DNA of 64,000 nucleotides from Kosakonia sp. SMBL-WEM22 (GTDB lineage Bacteria; Pseudomonadota; Gammaproteobacteria; Enterobacterales; Enterobacteriaceae), in assembly GCF_014490785.1 (NCBI RefSeq), contig NZ_CP051488.1, positions 930,001 through 994,000 of the forward strand. The letters are read 5' to 3'. Below the pieces are notes generated by a model that saw only the letters and a program-made list of their open reading frames with translations, searched no databases and was not told where the DNA came from. Below are positions 16,900-26,180 of the stretch, piece by piece; position 1 is the stretch's first letter; every line of letters begins with the position of its first letter. Both the position numbers and the translations under genes were made by a program.

Positions 16900-18878
16900 T
16901 CCGTCGCTTCTCCCTCTCATCGGCGCTGCTGCTGGCGGTACTGTTTACCCTGGCAGCCGGGCTAACCTGGTACAACCTGACCCTTGCGCTGCCGCGCGCT
17001 CAGTGGTCTCAAGCGCTCTTTACGCCCAATATCGATCGTATCGATCAGATGCTGTTTCACTACAGCCTGCTGCCGCGCCTGGCGATCTCACTGCTGGTCG
17101 GCGCCGGGCTTGGGCTGGTGGGCGTGCTGTTCCAGCAAGTATTGCGTAACCCGCTGGCGGAGCCGACCACGCTTGGCGTGGCGACCGGTGCCCAGCTCGG
17201 CATCACCATCACTACGCTGTGGGCGATCCCGGGCGTAATGGCCGCGCAGTTTGCGGCGCTGGTCGGTGCCTGCGGCGTCGGCGCGCTGGTGTTTGGCGTG
17301 GCGTGGGGAAAACGGCTCTCCCCGGTGACCTTAATTCTTGCGGGCCTGGTCGTCAGCCTCTATTGCGGGGCGATCAACCAGCTGCTGGCGCTGTTTCACC
17401 ACGACCAGCTGCAAAGCATGTTTTTGTGGAGCACCGGTACGCTGACGCAGACTGACTGGAGCGTGGTGCAGCGTCTCTGGCCGCAGCTGCTGGGCGGCAC
17501 GGTATTAACGCTGCTGCTGCTGCGTCCGCTCACCTTAATGGGGCTGGATGATGGCGTAGCGCGCAACCTTGGGCTGGCGCTGTCGCTGGCGCGGCTGGCG
17601 GCGTTAACGCTGGCCATTGCCCTGAGTGCGCTGCTGGTTAACGCGGTCGGCATTATCGGGTTTATCGGCCTCTTCGCGCCGCTGCTGGCAAAGATGCTTG
17701 GCGCACGGCGTCTGCTGACGCGCCTGATGCTGGCCCCGCTGATTGGCGCGCTGATCCTCTGGCTCTCCGATCAGGTGATCCTCTGGCTGACGCGCGTCTG
17801 GATGGAGGTCTCCACCGGGTCGATGACGGCGTTGATTGGCGCACCGTTGCTGCTCTGGCTGCTGCCGCGTCTGCGCAGTATGAGCGCCCCGGCGATGGAT
17901 GGCGGGGATAAGATCCGCCCCGAGCGCGGGCATGTATTGTGGTTTGCGCTGGGTGGCCTGCTGTTACTGCTGCTGGCGATGTGGGCGGCGCTCAGTTTTG
18001 GCCGCGACGCGCATGGCTGGCAGTGGGCCAGCGGCGCGCTGCTGGATGAACTGCTGCCCTGGCGCTGGCCGCGCATTATCGCCGCGCTGACGGCTGGGAT
18101 GATGCTGGCGGTGGCGGGGTGCATTATCCAGCGTCTGACCGGTAACCCGATGGCCAGCCCGGAAGTGCTGGGCATCAGCTCCGGCGCGGCGTTTGGCGTG
18201 GTGTTAATGCTCTTCTTTGTGCCGGGCAACGCTTTTGGCTGGCTGCTGCCTGCCGGGAGTTTGGGCGCGGCGGCAACGCTATTGATCATTATGCTCGCCG
18301 CCGGACGCGGCGGCTTTTCACCGCACCGCATGCTGCTGGCCGGGATGGCACTCAGTACCGCCTTTACCATGCTGTTGATGATGTTGCAGGCGAGCGGCGA
18401 TCCGCGTATGGCGACGATCCTGACCTGGATCTCCGGTAGCACCTATAACGCTTCCGGTGAGCTGGTGGTGCGCAGCGCGGTGGTGATGGTGGTGCTGCTG
18501 GCGTTAACCCCGCTCTGCCGCCGCTGGCTGATGATTCTGCCGCTCGGCGGGGAGAGTGCGCGCTCGGTAGGGATGGCGCTGACTTCGTCGCGTATTGTGC
18601 TGCTGCTGCTGGCAGCCGCGCTGACGGCAGTAGCGACGATGACTATTGGGCCGCTCAGTTTTGTTGGGCTAATGGCACCGCACATCGCGCGCATGATGGG
18701 CTTTCGGCGTACGATGCCGCATATGGTCATCTCCGCGCTGGTGGGGGGCGTGTTGCTGGTATTTGCCGACTGGTGTGGGCGGATGGTGCTGTTTCCGTTC
18801 CAGATCCCGGCGGGGCTGCTCTCGACCTTTATCGGCGCGCCATACTTTATCTATCTGCTGAGAAAGCAGAGCCGCTAA
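16896..18878 (+). CDS. fhuB: Ferric hydroxamate ABC transporter permease, fused double permease
   Basis: Inner-membrane channel of the FhuBCD importer. It is 660 aa made of two FecCD-type permease halves in tandem, about 1-330 and 340-660, as in E. coli. Each half has many hydrophobic segments and a conserved loop for FhuC docking (NPLAEPTTLGVATGAQLG in half one, NPMASPEVLGISSGAAFG in half two). ATGA overlap with fhuD. Convergent with hemL, with REP elements between. Confidence 0.97.
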   Translation: MIRRFSLSSALLLAVLFTLAAGLTWYNLTLALPRAQWSQALFTPNIDRIDQMLFHYSLLPRLAISLLVGAGLGLVGVLFQQVLRNPLAEPTTLGVATGAQLGITITTLWAIPGVMAAQFAALVGACGVGALVFGVAWGKRLSPVTLILAGLVVSLYCGAINQLLALFHHDQLQSMFLWSTGTLTQTDWSVVQRLWPQLLGGTVLTLLLLRPLTLMGLDDGVARNLGLALSLARLAALTLAIALSALLVNAVGIIGFIGLFAPLLAKMLGARRLLTRLMLAPLIGALILWLSDQVILWLTRVWMEVSTGSMTALIGAPLLLWLLPRLRSMSAPAMDGGDKIRPERGHVLWFALGGLLLLLLAMWAALSFGRDAHGWQWASGALLDELLPWRWPRIIAALTAGMMLAVAGCIIQRLTGNPMASPEVLGISSGAAFGVVLMLFFVPGNAFGWLLPAGSLGAAATLLIIMLAAGRGGFSPHRMLLAGMALSTAFTMLLMMLQASGDPRMATILTWISGSTYNASGELVVRSAVVMVVLLALTPLCRRWLMILPLGGESARSVGMALTSSRIVLLLLAAALTAVATMTIGPLSFVGLMAPHIARMMGFRRTMPHMVISALVGGVLLVFADWCGRMVLFPFQIPAGLLSTFIGAPYFIYLLRKQSR

Positions 18879-18884
18879 AAAAGT

Positions 18885-18915
18885 GCCCGGTGGCGCTAGC
18901 GCTTACCGGGCCTAC
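18885..18915 (+). repeat. REP element, plus orientation (fhuB-hemL gap)
   Basis: A palindromic unit with arms GCCCGGTGGCGC and GCGCTTACCGGGCCTAC, a diverged REP sequence. It faces two units of opposite orientation (18937-18967 and 18996-19025), so the three form a BIME between the convergent genes fhuB and hemL. Confidence 0.85.
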
Positions 18916-18936
18916 GAAGGCAGAGAACACGATTTT

Positions 18937-18967
18937 GTAGGCCGGATAAGCGTTAGCGCCATCCGGC
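18937..18967 (-). repeat. REP element, copy 1 of tandem pair
   Basis: Starts GTAGGCCGGATAAGCG and ends GCGCCATCCGGC. It is part of a 59-base tandem direct duplication with the next unit: the flanks GATTTT before and AATTCCCCGATATCAGCA after are the same in both. Confidence 0.9.
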
Positions 18968-18995
18968 AATTCCCCGATATCAGCACGATGATTTT

Positions 18996-19025
18996 GTAGG
19001 CCGGATAAGCGCAGCGCCATCCGGC
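18996..19025 (-). repeat. REP element, copy 2 of tandem pair
   Basis: A 30-base unit whose reverse complement is identical to the three 30-base units after cdaR (29027, 29114, 29246). It has one base fewer in the loop than the preceding copy. Confidence 0.9.
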
Positions 19026-19048
19026 AATTCCCCGATATCAGCAGGGCA

Positions 19049-20329
19049 TTACAGCTTCGCGAATGCGCGCTTCGCGGCGTCGATGGTGTTATCGATATCT
19101 TCAACGCTGTGGGCTACGGACATAAAGCCCGCTTCAAACGCGGACGGTGCCAGGTAAACCCCTTCCTCCAGCATCAGATGGAAGAAGCGTTTAAAACGCT
19201 CAACATCACACTTCACCACATCCTGATAGCTCGTCACGCTCTGCGCGTCGGTAAAGAAGAGACCAAACATCCCGCCGACATGGTTCACCACCAGCCCGAT
19301 GCCTGCTTCCTGCGCGGCGTTCAGCAAACCTTCCGCCAGGCGAGTTGTCAGATCGGTCAGGGTAGAGTGAATGCCCGGCTGCGCCACTTCGTTCAGACAG
19401 GCGAAGCCCGCTGCCATCGCAATCGGGTTACCGGAAAGCGTGCCCGCCTGGTAGACCGGCCCGGTCGGTGCCAGTGCTTCCATCACGTCGCGGCGACCGC
19501 CGAAGGCACCTACCGGCATGCCGCCGCCGATGATTTTGCCAAGGCAGGTCAGATCCGGCACCACATCGTAGTAAGCCTGGGCACCTGCCAGCGCGACGCG
19601 GAAACCGGTCATCACCTCATCGATAATCAGCAGCGCGCCAAACTCGTCGCACAGCGCACGCAGGCCCGGCAGGAACTCCGGCAGCGGCGGGACGCAGTTC
19701 ATGTTGCCTGCGACCGGCTCAACGATGATACAGGCGATCTCCTGCGGATACTGCTCGAACGCTGCGCGTACCGAGTCGAGATCGTTATAGGTGCAGGTGA
19801 GAGTGTGTTTGGCGAAATCCGCCGGTACGCCGGGTGAGTTCGGCTGACCGAGGGTTAACGCGCCGGAACCCGCTTTCACCAGCAGGCAGTCAGCGTGGCC
19901 GTGGTAGCAGCCCTCGAATTTGATGATTTTGTCGCGATGGGTAAAACCGCGCGCGAGACGGATAGCGCTCATCGTCGCTTCGGTGCCGGAGTTGACCATA
20001 CGCACCATATCCATCGTTGGCACCAGTTCGGTCACCAGCTCCGCCATTTTCACTTCCATCTCGGTCGGCGCGCCGAAGCTCAGCCCGCGGCTGGCCGCTT
20101 CAATCACCGCATTGCGGATCGCCGGGTGGTTGTGGCCCAGCACCATCGGTCCCCAGGAGCCAACGTAGTCGATATAGGCTTTGCCGTCGGCATCGTACAG
20201 ATAAGCCCCGTCAGCGCGCTCGATAAACAGCGGCGTACCGCCAACGCCGGTGAAGGCGCGTACCGGTGAATTGACCCCGCCAGGGATAAGCTGTCGCGCT
20301 GTATTAAAGAGGTTTTCAGACTTACTCAT
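19049..20329 (-). CDS. hemL: Glutamate-1-semialdehyde 2,1-aminomutase
   Basis: PLP enzyme that makes 5-aminolevulinate from glutamate-1-semialdehyde in tetrapyrrole synthesis. It is 426 aa, the E. coli length. The cofactor lysine is Lys265 in CLGKIIGGGMPVGAFGGR, and the PLP aspartate is in LIIDEVMTGFR. The ATG at 20327-20329 is preceded by AGGAATG on the minus strand. Divergent from clcA. Confidence 0.98.
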   Translation of the reverse strand: MSKSENLFNTARQLIPGGVNSPVRAFTGVGGTPLFIERADGAYLYDADGKAYIDYVGSWGPMVLGHNHPAIRNAVIEAASRGLSFGAPTEMEVKMAELVTELVPTMDMVRMVNSGTEATMSAIRLARGFTHRDKIIKFEGCYHGHADCLLVKAGSGALTLGQPNSPGVPADFAKHTLTCTYNDLDSVRAAFEQYPQEIACIIVEPVAGNMNCVPPLPEFLPGLRALCDEFGALLIIDEVMTGFRVALAGAQAYYDVVPDLTCLGKIIGGGMPVGAFGGRRDVMEALAPTGPVYQAGTLSGNPIAMAAGFACLNEVAQPGIHSTLTDLTTRLAEGLLNAAQEAGIGLVVNHVGGMFGLFFTDAQSVTSYQDVVKCDVERFKRFFHLMLEEGVYLAPSAFEAGFMSVAHSVEDIDNTIDAAKRAFAKL

Positions 20330-20497
20330 GCTTTCATTCCTGGTTGCTGGAAAAAATCGTTGCCGCTCATTCTATGTGATTACCGGAAGCGGATGAAAGT
20401 TTTGCCGGGAAGAAGGACATATTTTGCAGGGATTTTGCCCGCGACGCGGCGGCAACGGGTGGCTACAATACTCCTTTTGTATGACGTATCAGAGCCG

Positions 20498-21904
20498 ATG
20501 TCAGAAAACACTCCCTCATTTGAACAGCAGCAGGTTGAACGACGCCGACGCAGAGATATTCTGCGCCGAATGCTGCAACGTGATAAAACGCCGCTGGCGA
20601 TCCTCGTGGTGGCAGCCGTAGCGGGAACGCTTACCGGGCTGGTGGGCGTCGCCTTCGAAAAGGCGGTTAACGCGGTGATCAACCTGCGCATTGGCGCGCT
20701 GGCGCAGGTGGCCAACAGCGCGGTTGTCTGGCCGCTGGCCTTTATCGCCTCGGCGCTGCTGGCGATGATTGGCTACTTTCTGGTACGCCGCTTCGCGCCG
20801 GAAGCGGGCGGCTCCGGTATTCCGGAGATCGAAGGCGCGCTGGAGGATCTGCGCCCGGTGCGCTGGTGGCGCGTGTTGCCGGTGAAGTTTTTCGGCGGCA
20901 TGGGCACGCTGGGCGCGGGCATGGTGCTGGGGCGCGAAGGGCCAACGGTGCAGATTGGCGGCAACGTCGGGCGAATGGTGTGCGATCTCTTTCGTCTGCG
21001 CAGCGGTGAAGCGCGCCACACTCTGCTGGCAACCGGCGCGGCGGCGGGGCTCTCTGCGGCTTTTAACGCGCCGCTGGCGGGCATTCTCTTTATCATTGAG
21101 GAGATGCGCTCGCAGTTTCACTACAACCTTATCTCCATCAAGGCTGTCTTTACCGGCGTCATTATGTCGAGCATCGTCTTTCGCCTGTTTAACGGTGAAG
21201 CGGCGGTCATTGATGTCGGTAAATTGAGTAATGCGCCGGTAAATACCCTGTGGCTCTATCTGCTGCTGGGAATGGTGTTTGGCTGTGTCGGCCCGCTGTT
21301 TAACACGCTGGTGCTGCGTACCCAGGATCTGTTTCAGCGCCTGCACGGCGGTAAGACTGGAAAGTGGGTGCTGATAGGCGGTCTGATTGGCGGAACCTGC
21401 GGCGTGCTCGGCCTGATGGCTCCCGCGCTCTCCGGCGGCGGTTTTGCGCTGATCCCTATCGCGTCTGCCGGGAATTATGGCCTCAGCGCGCTGCTGTTTA
21501 TCTTTCTTATCCGCGTGGCGATGACGCTGCTCTGCTTTAGCTCCGGCGCGCCGGGCGGTATTTTTGCGCCGATGCTGTCGTTAGGCACCGTGCTCGGCAT
21601 GGCCTTCGGCGCGGCGAGCATGGCGATTTTTCCCCATTACCAGCTCGATGCAGCGACCTTTGCCGTCGCCGGAATGGGGGCGTTACTCGCCGCTTCGCTG
21701 CGCGCGCCGTTGACCGGGATCGTGCTAGTTTTGGAAATGACTGACAATTATCAGCTTATTTTGCCAATGATCATTACCTGCCTTGGTGCGACACTGTTAG
21801 CCCAGTTTTTGGGCGGTAAACCGCTCTATTCCGCCATCCTGGCACGTACGCTTGCCAGGCAGGAGGCCGCCGCTGAGCGTGCGCTGCCGCGGGAGAGTAC
21901 TTGA
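20498..21904 (+). CDS. clcA: H+/Cl- exchange transporter ClcA
   Basis: Inner-membrane 2 Cl-:1 H+ antiporter that supports extreme acid resistance in E. coli. It is 468 aa (E. coli 473). Selectivity-filter motifs are GSGIP (105-109), GREGP with the gating glutamate Glu147 (E. coli Glu148), and the internal proton glutamate Glu202 (E. coli Glu203). GAPGGIFAPML is also present. The frame is open from 20360; I choose the ATG at 20498, which gives the family N-terminal length (MSENTPSF). Confidence 0.95.
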   Translation: MSENTPSFEQQQVERRRRRDILRRMLQRDKTPLAILVVAAVAGTLTGLVGVAFEKAVNAVINLRIGALAQVANSAVVWPLAFIASALLAMIGYFLVRRFAPEAGGSGIPEIEGALEDLRPVRWWRVLPVKFFGGMGTLGAGMVLGREGPTVQIGGNVGRMVCDLFRLRSGEARHTLLATGAAAGLSAAFNAPLAGILFIIEEMRSQFHYNLISIKAVFTGVIMSSIVFRLFNGEAAVIDVGKLSNAPVNTLWLYLLLGMVFGCVGPLFNTLVLRTQDLFQRLHGGKTGKWVLIGGLIGGTCGVLGLMAPALSGGGFALIPIASAGNYGLSALLFIFLIRVAMTLLCFSSGAPGGIFAPMLSLGTVLGMAFGAASMAIFPHYQLDAATFAVAGMGALLAASLRAPLTGIVLVLEMTDNYQLILPMIITCLGATLLAQFLGGKPLYSAILARTLARQEAAAERALPREST

Positions 21905-21929
21905 AGGATTTACTACCCTAATGGATAAT
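21901..21929 (+). promoter_or_regulatory. Candidate erpA promoter
   Basis: TTGAAG (21901-21906) and GATAAT (21924-21929) are 17 bases apart, 4/6 and 5/6 matches to the sigma-70 boxes. The -35 box overlaps the clcA stop codon. Start near 21936 would give a leader of about 50 bases. Confidence 0.55.
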
Positions 21930-21985
21930 AGCCGCCATGATCGGGTCAATATTTGCCCAGGTCGACGTATTAACGGGAGCAAGAC

Positions 21986-22330
21986 ATGAGTGATGACGTA
22001 GCGCTGCCGCTGCAGTTTACCGACGCAGCAGCCAATAAAGTAAAAAGCCTGATCGCGGACGAAGAGAACCCTAATCTGAAACTGCGTGTCTACATCACCG
22101 GTGGTGGTTGCAGCGGCTTCCAGTACGGTTTTACCTTTGACGATCAGGTTAACGACGGCGATATGACCATTGAGAAGCAGGGCGTTGGCCTGGTGGTTGA
22201 CCCAATGAGCCTGCAATATCTGGTGGGCGGTTCGGTGGATTACACCGAAGGTCTGGAGGGGTCCCGCTTCGTGGTGACTAACCCGAACGCGACCAGCACC
22301 TGCGGCTGCGGTTCGTCGTTCAGCATCTGA
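21986..22330 (+). CDS. erpA: Iron-sulfur cluster insertion protein ErpA
   Basis: A-type carrier that delivers Fe-S clusters to apoproteins, including the isoprenoid enzymes IspG/IspH. It is 114 aa. The three cluster cysteines are Cys42 (GGGCSGFQYGF), Cys106 and Cys108 (TCGCGSSF). GGGAG lies shortly upstream of the ATG. Terminated by a short hairpin shared with yadS. Confidence 0.98.
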   Translation: MSDDVALPLQFTDAAANKVKSLIADEENPNLKLRVYITGGGCSGFQYGFTFDDQVNDGDMTIEKQGVGLVVDPMSLQYLVGGSVDYTEGLEGSRFVVTNPNATSTCGCGSSFSI

Positions 22331-22337
22331 TTACGTA

Positions 22338-22361
22338 AAATGCCGGGTAATACCGGCATTT
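22338..22361. terminator. Bidirectional terminator between erpA and yadS
   Basis: Stem AAATGCCGG / CCGGCATTT with six-base loop GTAATA, lying between the convergent stops at 22330 and 22371. T-runs are short on both sides. Confidence 0.75.
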
Positions 22362-22370
22362 ACTCCGCTT

Positions 22371-22994
22371 TTAACGGCCCGCTTCATCCAGCGCAAAGGT
22401 TGGCAGCTTCAGGTGCCAGCGGATCGCCGCCAGGCGAATTACCAGCGTGACCCCCATTCCTACCATACTCGCTGACTCCAGCGGCACGGCAAAAGCGTAG
22501 AACGCTGTAGCGTGGACGATCCCCCCTGCAATACAGGCCGTGGCGTAAATTTCGGTGCGCAGGATCATCGGTATTTCGCGTGCCAGAACATCACGGATAA
22601 TGCCGCCGCCAACGCCGGTCAACACGCCCATACAGATCGCCACCAGCGGGCCGGTACCAGCGAGAAATGCTTTATTGACGCCAATACCGACAAACACCGC
22701 CAGACCAACCGCATCCAGCACAGGCAATACCCACTTTGGCAAGCGGCGCGGCTGGCGCACTAAAATAATGGTTAGCATGCAGGTGACCATCGCCACCACC
22801 AGGTCGGTGGGATCTTTCACCCAGAAGACCGGCCCATGCGCCAGCGCCATATCGCGTATGGTGCCGCCGCCGACCGCGGTGACCACGCCCAGCACCAGCA
22901 CACCGAAGGGATCCATCCGCAACTTTCCGGCTAGCAGAACGCCTGAGATGGCGAAAACGGCGGTGCCGATAATATCCAGCCAGTAGACCAGCAT
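22371..22994 (-). CDS. yadS: YadS, TRIC-like (UPF0126) membrane protein
   Basis: It is 207 aa with about six to seven hydrophobic segments arranged as an internal duplication; each half carries a glycine-rich GGGxxRD signature (AVGGGTIRDM and GVGGGIIRDV). The family is related to trimeric intracellular cation channels; E. coli YadS has been proposed to take part in glycine uptake, which I could not assess from sequence. It lies 14 bases after btuF in a mtnN-btuF-yadS group. Confidence 0.93.
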   Translation of the reverse strand: MLVYWLDIIGTAVFAISGVLLAGKLRMDPFGVLVLGVVTAVGGGTIRDMALAHGPVFWVKDPTDLVVAMVTCMLTIILVRQPRRLPKWVLPVLDAVGLAVFVGIGVNKAFLAGTGPLVAICMGVLTGVGGGIIRDVLAREIPMILRTEIYATACIAGGIVHATAFYAFAVPLESASMVGMGVTLVIRLAAIRWHLKLPTFALDEAGR

Positions 22995-23008
22995 GGTTCA
23001 TTCCCCGA

Positions 23009-23809
23009 TTATTTCACCTGCGCAAGGGCAGAACAGAGTTGTTGAGCGGCGAGGATAATACGCGGGCTCGCCCGTTCAAACCAGTCATCGTGCAGAGAAA
23101 TAATTGGCACATTCAGCTGGTCGCCCCAGAACGCTTTTACGCGCGTTTGCGCCTTCTCTTCACCCGCGATGATAATTGCCTGCGGATGGCGCGCCAGCAC
23201 CTGTTCACGGCTCACCTGCGGCCACGGTACACGGCTTTCGGTAAAGATATTCTCCCCGCCGCACAGCGCCACCACCTGATGTTGAATCGATCCTTTCCCG
23301 CTGGTGAAGAGCGGCTGAATGCCGAACTGCATAAAGACACGTTTTTTCGGCTGCGTCGCGTAGCGAGACTTTAAGGTTTCATAGGCGCTCGTCAGCTGCT
23401 GCGCGGCCTGTTCCGCCTGCGCGGGCTGCGGGCTGTACGGAGCGAGCTGGCGTAGCGTCTGGGCGACCTCTTCAATGGAGGTGGCATCAATCCACATCAC
23501 GTGGATGCCAAACTTTTTCAGCTGATCGACCTGACGCTCCGCGTTGCCTCCGCGCCAGGCCAAAACCAAGTCGGGCTTCAGGGCGATAATGCGTTCGAGA
23601 TTAACCCCTTGCCAGCTGGCTACCTGCTCAATCTGCGCGGCGGCGGGGGGATAGTCGGAGTAACTGCTGACGGCAATGGGCGTGATACCGGCAGCAAAAG
23701 CCAGTTCGGTATTGGCCGGAGAGAGCGAAATAACGCGCGGCGCAGCGAAGAGCCACGCCGGCAGAAACAGAAGCAGGGCGGCGAGCGCCCTGAAAAGAGG
23801 ATCACCCAC
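23009..23809 (-). CDS. btuF: Vitamin B12 periplasmic binding protein, GTG start
   Basis: Binds cobalamin and delivers it to BtuCD. It is 266 aa, the E. coli length. A signal peptide is followed by the mature start near AAPRVISLSPANTELAFAAG. The frame is open to 23836, but the GTG at 23807-23809 aligns with the E. coli ATG start and overlaps the mtnN stop by eight bases, a coupled arrangement. No clear Shine-Dalgarno is seen. Confidence 0.92.
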   Translation of the reverse strand: MGDPLFRALAALLLFLPAWLFAAPRVISLSPANTELAFAAGITPIAVSSYSDYPPAAAQIEQVASWQGVNLERIIALKPDLVLAWRGGNAERQVDQLKKFGIHVMWIDATSIEEVAQTLRQLAPYSPQPAQAEQAAQQLTSAYETLKSRYATQPKKRVFMQFGIQPLFTSGKGSIQHQVVALCGGENIFTESRVPWPQVSREQVLARHPQAIIIAGEEKAQTRVKAFWGDQLNVPIISLHDDWFERASPRIILAAQQLCSALAQVK

Positions 23810-24500
23810 GTGCCAGTTTCTGCACCAGGGTTTCAACCATCAGGCTGGACTGTTTTGCCGCCACTACCAGGAACTCATCAAAGCTCAGGTGAGACTGCTG
23901 GTCCGCCACGTCGGAGATGGCGCGAACCACCACAAACGGCACGGCAAAGTTGTGGCAAACGTGAGCGATAGCGGTCGCTTCCATCTCTACGGCAACCGCC
24001 TGCGGGAAGTTGTGGCGGATTTTCGCCAGGCCAACAGAACCGTTGATGAACGCATCGCCGCTGACAATCAGCCCGCGCACCGCGTTCAGGTTCAGCTCGC
24101 CGATGCAGGCTTCTGCCGCCAGCACCAGCTTCTCATCGGCTTTAAAGCCCGCCGGGCAGCCCGGCAGTTGACCATACTCATAGCCAAAGGCGGTAACGTC
24201 CGCATCGTGATAACGCGCTTCATCAGAGACCACGATATCGCCCACTTTCAGCGTCGGGGCCAGGCCGCCTGCGGAGCCGGTATTGATAATCACATCCGGC
24301 TTGCAGTGCTCCAGCAGCAGAGTTGCGCCCATCGCGGCGGCAACTTTACCAATACCGGACTTGAGCAGGGCCACGTCAGTGCCATTCAGCGTACCGGTGT
24401 AAATTTCGCTTCCGCCAATATTCAGCGTCTGACGGTTTTCGATTTTGTCACGCAACAGCGTAACTTCTTCTTCCATTGCACCAATGATGCCAATTTTCAT
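23802..24500 (-). CDS. mtnN: 5'-methylthioadenosine/S-adenosylhomocysteine nucleosidase
   Basis: Cleaves MTA, SAH and 5'-deoxyadenosine in methionine salvage and in the autoinducer-2 route. It is 232 aa, as in E. coli. Catalytic Glu12 is in GAMEEEVTLL, the ribose-binding region includes VEMEATAIAHV, and the catalytic aspartate is in RAISDVADQQS. First gene of the mtnN-btuF-yadS group and divergent from dgt across a 106-base gap. Confidence 0.98.
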   Translation of the reverse strand: MKIGIIGAMEEEVTLLRDKIENRQTLNIGGSEIYTGTLNGTDVALLKSGIGKVAAAMGATLLLEHCKPDVIINTGSAGGLAPTLKVGDIVVSDEARYHDADVTAFGYEYGQLPGCPAGFKADEKLVLAAEACIGELNLNAVRGLIVSGDAFINGSVGLAKIRHNFPQAVAVEMEATAIAHVCHNFAVPFVVVRAISDVADQQSHLSFDEFLVVAAKQSSLMVETLVQKLARG

Positions 24501-24606
24501 GGAGATACTCGCTAATGTGATAAGGCAGGAATAGGTTTACAGGGCATAGTCTATCATGGCATACACAATTGCATGACACCCCGTGCGCCTGCGTAGAGGA
24601 GAGGAA

Positions 24607-26121
24607 ATGGACGACATCGATTTTCGCAACAAGATCAACTGGCATCGCCGGTATCGCTCGCCGCAGGGCGTGAAAACCGAACATGAGATCCTGCGCATCT
24701 TTGAAAGCGATCGCGGGCGTATCATCAACTCCGCCGCCATCCGGCGTTTACAGCAGAAAACCCAGGTCTTTCCTCTTGAGCGTAACGCGGCGGTTCGCAC
24801 CCGTTTAACGCACTCTATGGAAGTTCAGCAGGTCGGGCGCTATATCGCCAAAGAGATTTTAAGCCGGCTGAAAGAGCAGCGCCTGCTGGAGAAGTATGGG
24901 CTGGATGAGTTAACCGGGCCGTTTGAGAGTATCGTCGAGATGGCCTGCCTGATGCACGATATCGGCAATCCGCCGTTCGGGCACTTTGGTGAAGCGGCGA
25001 TTAATGATTGGTTCCGCCAGCGGCTGGCACCCGATGATGCCCTCGGCGAGCCTTTGGCTGAAGATCGCTGCGAAGTGGTGGCTCTGCGCCTGCGTGAAGG
25101 GGAGGGAGAGCTTAACGCGCTGCGCAGTAAAGTGCGTCATGACTTAAGCCACTTCGAAGGCAACGCGCAGGGTATTCGCATGGTGCATACCCTGATGCGC
25201 ATGAATCTCACCTGGGCGCAGGTCGGCTGTATTTTAAAATATACCCGTCCGGCGTGGTGGGTTGGTGATCCGCCCGCCTCCCACAGCTATTTAATGAAAA
25301 AGCCAGGCTACTATTTCTCAGAAGAGGCCTACGTTGAGCGGCTGCGTAAAGAGTTAAACCTCGACACTTTTAGCCGTTTTCCATTGACCTGGATAATGGA
25401 AGCCGCGGATGACATCTCCTATTGCGTGGCTGACCTCGAAGATGCAGTTGAGAAGCGCATATTTTCCGCCGAGCAGCTCTATCAGCATCTTTACGAGGCG
25501 TGGGGCGAGCATGAAAAGGGATCGCTGTTTGCTCAGGTTGTCGAAAATGCGTGGGATAAATCGCGCGCGAATTCCATGAGCCGCAGCGCTGAAGATCAAT
25601 TCTTTATGTATTTACGCGTCAACACGCTTAATAAGCTGGTGCCCTATGCCGCCCAGCGCTTTATTGACAACCTGCCGCAAATCTTCAGCGGCGAATTCAA
25701 CCACGCGCTGCTGGAAGATGACAGTAGTTTCAGCCAGCTGCTTGAATTATATAAAAACGTCGCCATTAAACAGGTATTCAGCCACCCCGACGTGGAGCAG
25801 CTGGAATTACAGGGCTACCGCGTTATCAGTGGGCTGCTGGAAATTTATCGACCCCTATTGCAATTATCGCTGGCGGACTTTACCGAGCTGGTGGAAAAAG
25901 AGCGTCTGCGCCGTTTCCCGATTGAATCGCGCCTCTATCAGAAACTGTCGACGCGCCACCGGTTAGCCTACGTCGAAGCGGTCAGCAAATTATCGCCCGA
26001 CGACGAAGCCTATTCGGTGCTGGAGTATTATCACCGTTGTCGATTAATTCAGGACTATATTAGCGGAATGACGGATCTATATTCATGGGATGAATATCGT
26101 CGTTTAATGGCGGTTGAATAA
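24607..26121 (+). CDS. dgt: Deoxyguanosine triphosphate triphosphohydrolase
   Basis: Hydrolyses dGTP to deoxyguanosine and triphosphate, affecting dNTP balance and mutation rate. It is 504 aa (E. coli 505). The HD-domain metal ligands are seen as His69 (RLTHSMEVQQ) and His117-Asp118 (CLMHDIGNPPFGHFGE). The ATG at 24607 follows AGAGGAGAGGAA; the frame extends to 24583. In tandem with degP. Confidence 0.97.
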   Translation: MDDIDFRNKINWHRRYRSPQGVKTEHEILRIFESDRGRIINSAAIRRLQQKTQVFPLERNAAVRTRLTHSMEVQQVGRYIAKEILSRLKEQRLLEKYGLDELTGPFESIVEMACLMHDIGNPPFGHFGEAAINDWFRQRLAPDDALGEPLAEDRCEVVALRLREGEGELNALRSKVRHDLSHFEGNAQGIRMVHTLMRMNLTWAQVGCILKYTRPAWWVGDPPASHSYLMKKPGYYFSEEAYVERLRKELNLDTFSRFPLTWIMEAADDISYCVADLEDAVEKRIFSAEQLYQHLYEAWGEHEKGSLFAQVVENAWDKSRANSMSRSAEDQFFMYLRVNTLNKLVPYAAQRFIDNLPQIFSGEFNHALLEDDSSFSQLLELYKNVAIKQVFSHPDVEQLELQGYRVISGLLEIYRPLLQLSLADFTELVEKERLRRFPIESRLYQKLSTRHRLAYVEAVSKLSPDDEAYSVLEYYHRCRLIQDYISGMTDLYSWDEYRRLMAVE

Positions 26122-26180
26122 TCCCGCTGAATTGTAAAGAGCGACAATATTTTTTTACTTTTTCCAGAAGCTTAAGGCCT

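Noticed and set aside
16896..18878. Gene fusion artefact in fhuB
   Set aside because: The double-length permease is the normal form of FhuB in enterobacteria, not an assembly or mutation event.
20464..20469. TACAAT as a clcA -10 box
   Set aside because: No -35 box within 15-19 bases and no TGn extension, so support is too weak to annotate.
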